Shown in pieces: positions 1 through 4,529 of a stretch of 5,376 nucleotides of DNA. The stretch is taken from assembly GCA_030591195.1 (NCBI GenBank), contig JAUVBO010000304.1, positions 1 through 5,376 of the forward strand, in the 5' to 3' direction. The notes under the pieces were generated by a model, which saw nothing but the letters and a program-made list of their open reading frames with translations, was not told the DNA's origin and searched no databases. The position numbers and the translations under genes are program-made. Numbering within the stretch: position 1 is the first letter of the stretch; every line of letters begins with the position of its first letter. Origin of the DNA: Pseudomonadota bacterium. GTDB lineage: Bacteria > Myxococcota > Polyangia > GCA-2747355 > JACKDQ01.

Positions 1-114
1 CCCAACGCCTATTTCAAGAACGAGGCCGTCTTCGAGGCATCGCTCGCGCCTCACTTCAGCAACGCGCGCCTTGGCTGCTACGAGGCCCTTTCGTCCCCGG
101 GACCCGAGCAATGA
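1..114 (+). CDS. 3' end of an unidentified protein (partial)
   Basis: Frame 1 is open from the left edge for 37 codons and ends in TGA at 112-114. The visible tail contains NAYFKNEAVFEASLAPHF and ends SSPGPEQ. I do not recognise a family from so short a piece. The stop overlaps the ATG of the next gene in the arrangement ATGA, which is typical of translationally coupled operon genes, so this is very probably a real coding end and not chance. The neighbour is a glycosyltransferase, so this gene may belong to the same glycan pathway (for example another transferase or a modifying enzyme), but that is inference from context only. Confidence 0.7.
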   Translation, partial: PNAYFKNEAVFEASLAPHFSNARLGCYEALSSPGPEQ

Positions 115-950
115 TCGTCTTCGTCGGCGCCGTACGACACCCGCTCAACGCCAACGACTACGCGAGGGTCGAGCGACTGCTGCTCGCGACGCTTCGGTCG
201 CTGTGTCGCCAGACGGACGGTGACTTCCGGGTGATCGTCGTCTGCAATCGGGCTCCTGACTTCGACGACCCCGAGATCGCCCGCCGCGTAGAGTATCTCG
301 AGGTCGACTTCCCGCCACCATCACTGCTCTGTAGCCCTGTGACCAGGATGGCCGCGATCCGGAGAGACAAGAGCACGAAGTACGTTCGAGGCATCATCGC
401 GGCACAGCAGCACAGGCCGGACTACGTGATGATCTTCGACACGGACGACTACGTCTCTCCGAAGGTGACGAAGTTCGCCAACGGGTTCATTGGCCGAGCA
501 AACGGCTGGCACCTCGATCGAGGTTACGTCTTCGACTGTCGGGACGACCGGACGTATCTCATCAGTCGCTTTCACCTGGTTTGCGGGACAAGCCTCATAA
601 TCAACAACGGCCTGCTGGCGGCGCCGGTGACGCAGGGGACGAGGGTGATCAGGATCCCGTCGGGCGAGAGCGCGACCATCGATCTGTCCCGGACGGATTT
701 CTGTGGCGCGTTGAACGAGCGGGCGAGTCAGGACGAGATCCTGGCGACGATTGACGGTGTGTTCTTGAGCTACATCATCGGATCTCACCGGTGGGCCGCG
801 CGGTACTACCAGCTCGAGCCACTGCCCTTCCCGGGCGCGATCTGGACCTGGAACACCGGAGAAAATCACGGGGGCGAACGACGCGCCGGCGACAGCTGGC
901 AAGCGGTGAACCTCGAAGCCTGCTCGCCTCCCTCGTGGATGCCCCGCTGA
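111..950 (+). CDS. GT-A-type glycosyltransferase-like protein
   Basis: This complete 279-residue protein probably transfers a sugar from a nucleotide-sugar donor in the cytoplasm during surface glycan synthesis. It begins with a beta strand (MIVFVGAVRH), followed by a helix with ATLRSLCRQTDGDF and a second strand VIVVCN (41-46), the layout of the nucleotide-binding half of GT-A enzymes. The segment YVMIFDTDDYVSP (105-117) carries an acidic DTDD at 110-113, the usual DxD-type metal and nucleotide-sugar site. FHLVCGTSLIINN (154-166) and a C-terminal WTWNTGENHGG (245-255), whose His253 could bind metal or acceptor, are also visible. There is no signal peptide or membrane helix. Start: the ATG overlaps the upstream stop (ATGA); no clear Shine-Dalgarno sequence is seen, so translation probably depends on coupling. 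Sampled lines inside the gene (421-600) are about 56% GC, below the roughly 70% of the - strand genes. Donor and acceptor cannot be told from sequence; a GT2-like or rhamnosyltransferase-like assignment is possible but unproven. Confidence 0.75.
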   Translation: MIVFVGAVRHPLNANDYARVERLLLATLRSLCRQTDGDFRVIVVCNRAPDFDDPEIARRVEYLEVDFPPPSLLCSPVTRMAAIRRDKSTKYVRGIIAAQQHRPDYVMIFDTDDYVSPKVTKFANGFIGRANGWHLDRGYVFDCRDDRTYLISRFHLVCGTSLIINNGLLAAPVTQGTRVIRIPSGESATIDLSRTDFCGALNERASQDEILATIDGVFLSYIIGSHRWAARYYQLEPLPFPGAIWTWNTGENHGGERRAGDSWQAVNLEACSPPSWMPR

Positions 951-1136
951 GCCATACGGGGTTGGATCAGAGACTGTCGGTCGCCCGGGCGATCATCGTC
1001 CACCTCCGCTGCTCGGGAAAAGCAACTGGCGTGCCAGGCGCGCGCGCCGTCATTCCGCAAGAGTGGAGCGATCTCGTGCCGGGCTAGCGGGCGGCGGCCT
1101 GCAGGCGGCGGGCCACAGGCGGCTTGACCAGCCCAG
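951..1136. other. Convergent intergenic spacer, no gene seen
   Basis: These 186 bases lie between the stop of the + strand glycosyltransferase gene and the stop of the - strand Cys-rich lipoprotein gene. I see no plausible coding region. The sequence is GC-rich with short palindromes (CTGGC-GT-GCCAG at 1026-1037, GGCGCGCGCGCC at 1037-1048, GCCTGCAGGC near 1098-1107), but none has both a usable loop and a T-run, so no intrinsic terminator can be named for either convergent transcript. Confidence 0.6.
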
Positions 1137-2390
1137 CTAGCACTTGGCCGCGATGCAGGCGGCAAACTCGGCGGCGCAGTACTGCTGGAAACACTGGAGC
1201 ATCGCCGGGCCGCCACCGCTGCACTTGGAGATGTTCTGGATCGCGCAGCCGAGGGCCTGGTCGACGAAGAATTGCACGTCGGCGCAGCCCTGGGCGGCGC
1301 AGTTGGCGATGCAGGTGATGCTGATCGGCGGCTGGATGCAGCCGAAGGAGCACATCAGCACCTCGAGGCAGCCCTTGGCCGCGCACTGGCCGCAGTCCTT
1401 GGGGCAGTTGGTGCAGGTCTCGTAGGGCGGCTCGCACTTGTTGTTGCCACAGACCGAGCAGACGCCGCAGTCGGGCGCACAGGAGGAGCAGGTCTCGCCG
1501 TCCTGGCAGGCGCCGTCGCCGCAGCCGACGCACTTGCCACAGTCGTCGGGACAGCTGAAGCAGGTCTCGAAGTCCGTGTCGCACTTGTTGTCGCCGCACT
1601 TCTCGCAGGCACCGCAGTCCGGCGCGCAGGAGAGGCAGTCCTCTTCACCCTCACAGAAGCCGTCGCCGCAGGTCTTGCAGACCCCACAGTCATCGGGGCA
1701 GGAGAGGCAGTCCTCGTCGCTGCCGCAGGTGCCGTCGGGGCAGGAGGGGCAGAGCCCGCAGTCCACCGGGCAGGAGCTGCAGGTCTCGGCCGCGGAACAG
1801 CTGCCGTCGGGACAGGTGGGGCACTCGCCGCAGTCGGGCGGGCAGGAGTTGCAGCTCTCGTTCTCGCCGCAGTTGCCGTCGCCGCAGCTCGGACACGGGC
1901 CGCAGTCGCCCGGGCAGGTGGCGCAGGTCTCGTTGTCGGCGTCGCAGGCGCCGTCGCCGCAGGTCTTGCACGCGCCGCAGTCGGCCGCGCAGGAGAAACA
2001 GTCCTCGTCGCCCTTGCAGCGGCCGTCGCCGCAGGCATCGCAGAAGCCGCAGTCGTCGGGGCAGGAGTCGCAGGTCTCGTCATCCTGGCAGGCGCCATCG
2101 GGGCAGCCGGCGCAGAGGCCGCAGTCCTCAGGGCAGCCGACGCACGACTCGCCCGGCTCACAGGTGCCGTTGCCGCAGCCGATGACGTCGGTGGTCGGAT
2201 CGCCGTCGCGTACCCGGGTGGCGTCGGTGGTCCGCGCGTCGCCGGCGCCATCGACCGTGATCCCTCCGCCGTCGGTGTTGTCGCCGGCTGGCCCGACGCC
2301 GACGGCGGTGATCCGGCGGCTGCCGCATCCGACCACCAGGGCCGCGATCAACGAGAGAGAGACGAGCAAGCCGAGCCGGCGGGTGATCAT
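1137..2390 (-). CDS. Cys-rich repeat lipoprotein (11 six-Cys repeats)
   Basis: A 417-residue predicted surface lipoprotein of unknown function. Residues 1-22 form a lipoprotein signal: MITRR, a hydrophobic core, and lipobox VVGC with Cys22 as the lipid site; Gly at +2 fits outer-membrane sorting by enterobacterial rules. A Gly/Asp/Thr-rich linker (23-71) leads to eleven tandem repeats (72-338) with cysteine spacing C-x4-C-x5/6-C-x2-C-x3-C-x2-C and a consensus like CGDGxCxxxETCxxCPxDCG. A C-terminal part (339-417) has 12 further cysteines. In all there are 79 cysteines, 78 besides the lipidated one, an even number fitting full disulfide pairing outside the cytoplasm. Single or few copies of such CGDGxC...CPxDCG units are common in secreted bacterial proteins; this differs from the Myxococcus disulfide repeat, which carries a CDDGN motif. 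Start choice: the frame extends upstream to 2549, but only the ATG at 2390 has an AGGAGG site 6 bases away and begins a clean signal peptide, and the longer start would overlap the preceding gene. Binding, adhesion or a structural role are guesses. Confidence 0.9.
   Translation of the reverse strand: MITRRLGLLVSLSLIAALVVGCGSRRITAVGVGPAGDNTDGGGITVDGAGDARTTDATRVRDGDPTTDVIGCGNGTCEPGESCVGCPEDCGLCAGCPDGACQDDETCDSCPDDCGFCDACGDGRCKGDEDCFSCAADCGACKTCGDGACDADNETCATCPGDCGPCPSCGDGNCGENESCNSCPPDCGECPTCPDGSCSAAETCSSCPVDCGLCPSCPDGTCGSDEDCLSCPDDCGVCKTCGDGFCEGEEDCLSCAPDCGACEKCGDNKCDTDFETCFSCPDDCGKCVGCGDGACQDGETCSSCAPDCGVCSVCGNNKCEPPYETCTNCPKDCGQCAAKGCLEVLMCSFGCIQPPISITCIANCAAQGCADVQFFVDQALGCAIQNISKCSGGGPAMLQCFQQYCAAEFAACIAAKC
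1140..1376 (-). other. 12-cysteine C-terminal domain
   Basis: The last 79 residues (339-417) of the Cys-rich lipoprotein abandon the repeat pattern. Cysteines are spaced x5, x3, x8, x3, x4, x12, x7, x9, x4, x6, x4 between successive positions. Segments such as CIANCAAQGC, CFQQYCAAEF and CIAAKC are rich in Ala, Gln and Phe and look helical, with several CxxxC or CxxxxC pairs that could staple helices by disulfides. The protein ends on a cysteine. I do not recognise a named family. The repeats are Gly/Asp/Pro-rich and loop-like, so this is a distinct fold at the distal end of the molecule. Confidence 0.65.
1377..2177 (-). repeat. Eleven tandem 72/75-bp coding repeats
   Basis: The repeats encode residues 72-338 of the Cys-rich lipoprotein. 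Eight units are 24 residues (72 bp) and three, units 4, 9 and 11, are 25 residues (75 bp), the extra residue always lying between the second and third cysteine. The six cysteines are invariant in every unit; Asp-Cys-Gly before the sixth cysteine is also present in all eleven. Units beginning CPDG (2, 6, 7) alternate with CGDG, CGDN, CGNG or CGNN types. The DNA copies have diverged clearly, so this is an old array kept by selection on the protein rather than a fresh expansion. Confidence 0.9.
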
Positions 2391-2396
2391 GACGAA

Positions 2397-2402
2397 CCTC
2401 CT
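2397..2402 (-). promoter_or_regulatory. Ribosome binding site of the Cys-rich lipoprotein
   Basis: The - strand reads AGGAGG, then TTCGTC, then ATG. A perfect Shine-Dalgarno core with a 6-base spacer decides the start at 2390 over the upstream in-frame start at 2549. Confidence 0.85.
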
Positions 2403-2452
2403 GCGATCCCCAAGGGTACCCCAGGCGAGGCCCGGCTGCACTCCCGGCACCT

Positions 2453-2788
2453 TTACCGGGGCGTGGGCGTGGTGATCGAATCGGGGGGGTCGAACTGATC
2501 GAACCAGGGAAGATCTGGACAGAGGCAGGTGGCTGGATCGATGGCGCACGGGACGTAGCGGTCGGACCAGCTCTTGAAGGAGATCGCCTCGCCGCTGCCG
2601 ATCAGCACCGCGTCGTTGCAGTCCCCGGCGAACTTCATCAGCGGCTCCGTGAGGCCTGCGTCCGGCGCGGTCGCGGTGCGGCAGGCATTGATCTTCGTGA
2701 TCGCCTGCTCGCAGACGTTGTCGCTGTCGCAGCCGACAAGGGCGCCGGCGAGGGCGCCGGTCAGCAACAAGGAGGGCAGTGAGCGCAT
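2453..2788 (-). CDS. Small Cys-containing lipoprotein, function unknown
   Basis: A 111-residue predicted lipoprotein. The signal peptide (MRSLPSLLLTGALAGALVGC) has the lipobox LVGC with lipidated Cys20. Asp21 at +2 is the inner-membrane retention signal in enterobacteria; whether the rule holds in this lineage is uncertain. The mature part has six cysteines (26, 36, 57, 81, 88, 90), enough for three disulfides, in a pattern like CEQAITKINAC followed by GDCNDA and YVPCAIDPATCLCPD. It ends in a Pro/Thr-rich tail (ITTPTPR). I do not recognise the family. The gene starts 57 bases after the lipase stop and ends 62 bases before the Cys-rich lipoprotein start, so it is likely cotranscribed with both. 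No good Shine-Dalgarno sequence precedes the ATG (the upstream bases are TTTCCTCG), which suggests weak or leaderless-like initiation or dependence on readthrough from the lipase. A helper or partner of the lipase is conceivable, but nothing in the sequence proves it. Confidence 0.8.
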   Translation of the reverse strand: MRSLPSLLLTGALAGALVGCDSDNVCEQAITKINACRTATAPDAGLTEPLMKFAGDCNDAVLIGSGEAISFKSWSDRYVPCAIDPATCLCPDLPWFDQFDPPDSITTPTPR

Positions 2789-2845
2789 CGAGGAAAGCTT
2801 AGCCAGGCAGGGACCGCGGCGCCAGGGGAGGAGCGAGGCAGGGGA

Positions 2846-4357
2846 TCAGGGCTGGGGCGCCGCGCACTGGTCGTGCTGCGCCAGCGCGGGGTTGCTGCGC
2901 GCGAGCAGCACGCGCTGGTAGTACATATCCATCGAGTGGTGGGCCGCCCACCCTTTGAGCCTCAGCGAAACATCGTCGGGATCCAGATCGACGTGCAGCG
3001 TGCCGTTGCCGTCGAACCAGTCCAGCTGGCCGACGTGCTCGTAGAACGCGGGAAGCAGCGGCCACTTCCTCACCGGGATGCGGGTGACGACGTCCTGGTC
3101 GTTGCGGAACTGCTGGACCGCCACGTTGTGCTGCTTGGCCAGCTTGTCGAACTTCTCCGCGAAGTCGGGGTTGCCCACCCGCGGTGAGCCGAAGGTGTAG
3201 AGCCCCATCAGCCGGTAGCGCTTGCCGCGCTCCATCTGGGCGAGGATCCGCGAGGTGAAGAGCGTGGCGAGCGCGGCCCCGAGACTGTGGCCCGTGACCC
3301 AGATCCCGACATCGGTGCCCTCGACCTCGGTCAGCTTCTCGAGCAGCTTCTGGCCAACCACCGACGCGTGGGCGTCGTAGAAGCCGCGGTGGACCTTGCC
3401 CCAGCCGGCGCCCCAGGTCGCCGCCCGGTCGTCCTTCTCGAGCGAGAGGCGCCAGAACTTTGCGTCGGCGACGATGTCCTTCACCTGGTCCGGCTCGGTG
3501 CCCCGGAACGAGATCACGACCATCGGCAGCGTCTGATGACGGGCCCACAGCGCCTGGGTGCTGCCCCGCGCGAAGGTGATCGAGTTGGTGCCGGTCGAGT
3601 CCTGCTGCACCTCGAACGATCCGCTGGAGAAGAACTGCAGGTAGCTGTCGGGGTCGGTGGTCTGGATCAGGTACTCCTCGAACTTGGCGGCGATCCCCTC
3701 GGGTCGGGGCGTATCCTGACCTGGCTTGTCGATGTGCTCGGCCTGGAAGTCCTCGAACCAATCACGGGCGCAGGCACCCCAGGCGGTGTTCAGGTAATAC
3801 TGGGTGATCTCGTCGGGGTAAGCTCGCGGGTGACTCTCGGTGGTCTCGCCGGTCTGGACCTTGCTCATCGCCTCCTCGATCTCGCGCAGATCGTGCAGGT
3901 CGCGCCCGCAGAGCGGCCAGAACATGTCGCCACCCCGGCCGAAGCCGAGGTCCATCAGCGCGGGCGTGATCGAGGCCAGGTGGGCGTACTCCTGAGCTGA
4001 CATCATCGCCAGCCAGGCGGCGTTGGTCAGGTTCAGCCGACGCTGCTCGACCGGCTGGGGGCAGAACGTGAACCGCGCCTTGCCCGCCACCGCGTCGTAG
4101 TCGGGCATCTGCTCGAGTGGCACCCGCAGCTCGCGGGTGAACTCCTTGGCGAACGGGTCTGCGGGATAGAGGTCTTGCTGGTACTGCTGCAAGCCATCCT
4201 GATCACTGAGCTCGCCGTCACCCTTGGCTGCGCCGCTGGCCCATGGCGAGCGCCTGTCAGGCCCGCATCCACCTGCGAGCGACGCGACGATCGCGATCGC
4301 TGCCACTAGGTGACTGAAAACACTGTCGAACCGGTCAGTCTGGTGTGTGTTCTTCAT
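2846..4357 (-). CDS. Class 3 lipase, predicted lipoprotein
   Basis: A 503-residue serine hydrolase of the class 3 (fungal-type) lipase family, expected to cleave acyl esters such as triacylglycerols outside the cytoplasm. The N-terminus has an n-region, a hydrophobic core (HLVAAIAIVASLA) and AGGC with Cys31, a somewhat weak lipobox (Ala at -3), so anchoring is likely but simple export is possible. Residues 35-75 are a polar linker; 105-130 hold LTNAAWLAMMSAQEYAHL, the N-terminal helix common in this family. The catalytic core runs from about 278: VVISFRGTEPD (oxyanion region), VADAKFW, VHRGFYDA, VTGHSLGAALATLF with nucleophile Ser358, YTFGSPRVGNPDFA, RNDQDVVTRIP with probable Asp422, and AAHHSMDMYY with probable His474. 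The triad is intact. Start: the ATG at 4357 has GGGGGAAGA upstream and a candidate sigma-54 promoter behind it. It appears to lead a three-gene lipoprotein unit. Preferred substrate (lipid chain length, phospholipid or other ester) cannot be told. Confidence 0.93.
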   Translation of the reverse strand: MKNTHQTDRFDSVFSHLVAAIAIVASLAGGCGPDRRSPWASGAAKGDGELSDQDGLQQYQQDLYPADPFAKEFTRELRVPLEQMPDYDAVAGKARFTFCPQPVEQRRLNLTNAAWLAMMSAQEYAHLASITPALMDLGFGRGGDMFWPLCGRDLHDLREIEEAMSKVQTGETTESHPRAYPDEITQYYLNTAWGACARDWFEDFQAEHIDKPGQDTPRPEGIAAKFEEYLIQTTDPDSYLQFFSSGSFEVQQDSTGTNSITFARGSTQALWARHQTLPMVVISFRGTEPDQVKDIVADAKFWRLSLEKDDRAATWGAGWGKVHRGFYDAHASVVGQKLLEKLTEVEGTDVGIWVTGHSLGAALATLFTSRILAQMERGKRYRLMGLYTFGSPRVGNPDFAEKFDKLAKQHNVAVQQFRNDQDVVTRIPVRKWPLLPAFYEHVGQLDWFDGNGTLHVDLDPDDVSLRLKGWAAHHSMDMYYQRVLLARSNPALAQHDQCAAPQP

Positions 4358-4361
4358 TCGA

Positions 4362-4370
4362 TCTTCCCCC
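4362..4370 (-). promoter_or_regulatory. Ribosome binding site of the lipase gene
   Basis: The - strand reads GGGGGAAGA, then TCGA, then ATG. The purine-rich stretch lies at a usable distance from the start at 4357 and supports that start. Confidence 0.6.
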
Positions 4371-4384
4371 GCCCGCGACCGGCG

Positions 4385-4404
4385 ATTGCACGCCCCGTGC
4401 CGAA
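4385..4404 (-). promoter_or_regulatory. Candidate sigma-54 (-24/-12) promoter of the lipase
   Basis: The - strand from 4404 reads TTCGGCACGGGGCGTGCAAT. Against the sigma-54 consensus YTGGCACGRNNNTTGCW it matches 12 of 14 informative positions, including the invariant GG (4401-4400) and GC (4389-4388) separated by exactly 10 bases. Transcription would start near 4376, giving a leader of about 19 bases that still contains the ribosome binding site. Sigma-54 promoters need an AAA+ enhancer-binding activator and are used heavily in myxobacteria, so expression is probably signal-dependent. I compared the pattern by eye; no scoring was run. Confidence 0.6.
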
Positions 4405-4411
4405 GAAAACC

Positions 4412-4422
4412 GATTTGAAATC
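4412..4422. repeat. 11-bp AT-rich palindrome upstream of the promoter
   Basis: GATTTGAAATC is a perfect inverted repeat around a central base and is conspicuously AT-rich in this GC-rich DNA. It ends about 10 bases upstream of the -24 element. It could be a protein-binding or bending site, or simply an AT-rich upstream element; it is short enough to be chance. Confidence 0.35.
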
Positions 4423-4472
4423 AAGGTCGGGCTCTGCAACGGGTGACTGCTTGGGCCACCAGCTGTTTCAAA

Positions 4473-4490
4473 CGCGGAGTCCCCTCCGCG
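4473..4490 (-). terminator. GC-rich dyad: weak terminator or activator site
   Basis: CGCGGAG and CTCCGCG form a perfect 7-bp inverted repeat around a 4-base loop. On the - strand it lies about 40 bases past the stop of the hypothetical gene and is followed by TTTGAAA, so it may terminate that transcript, though the T-run is only three bases. Alternatively, its centre lies about 105 bases upstream of the predicted lipase transcription start, a normal distance for an enhancer-binding protein site at a sigma-54 promoter. Confidence 0.45.
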
Positions 4491-4529
4491 CCGGGTGCGC
4501 CATGAGCATGGGTCTTTAGGGGAAGGGGG

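Noticed and set aside
1026..1048. CTGGC-GT-GCCAG and GGCGCGCGCGCC palindromes as a terminator for the glycosyltransferase
   Set aside because: The loops are two bases or none, and no T-run follows on either strand.
1377..2177. Regularly spaced repeats that could suggest a CRISPR array
   Set aside because: The repeats are head-to-tail coding units without unique spacers, they differ from each other at many bases, and they encode conserved cysteines.
2438..2451. Second sigma-54-like GG-N10-GC pattern upstream of the Cys-rich lipoprotein
   Set aside because: Only about 8 of 14 informative positions match and the CAC and TT parts are poor; GG and GC at this spacing are expected often by chance in such GC-rich DNA.
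1272..2498. Long open frames on the + strand (408 and 345 residues) and another - strand frame opposite or within the Cys-rich gene
   Set aside because: The coding repeats have periods of 72/75 bases, both divisible by three, and are very GC-rich, so a frame without a stop in one unit stays open through all units. The translations are low-complexity (Ala/Gly/Val or Ser/Gln/Pro) and lack a ribosome binding site, whereas the chosen frame has a signal peptide, lipobox, AGGAGG and conserved cysteines.
2391..2549. Upstream in-frame start extending the Cys-rich lipoprotein by 53 residues
   Set aside because: The extension is Arg/His/Pro-rich, overlaps the 3' end of the small lipoprotein gene, would bury the signal peptide, and has no good ribosome binding site.
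2797..3761. Alternative open frames opposite or within the lipase gene (320 residues on -, 237 on +)
   Set aside because: The lipase frame carries every expected family motif and an intact triad; the other frames are Arg/Gly/Ala-rich shadow translations.
4310..4519. Short + strand open frame (69 residues) covering the gap upstream of the lipase
   Set aside because: It overlaps the lipase start on the opposite strand, covers the promoter region, and its translation has no recognisable protein character.
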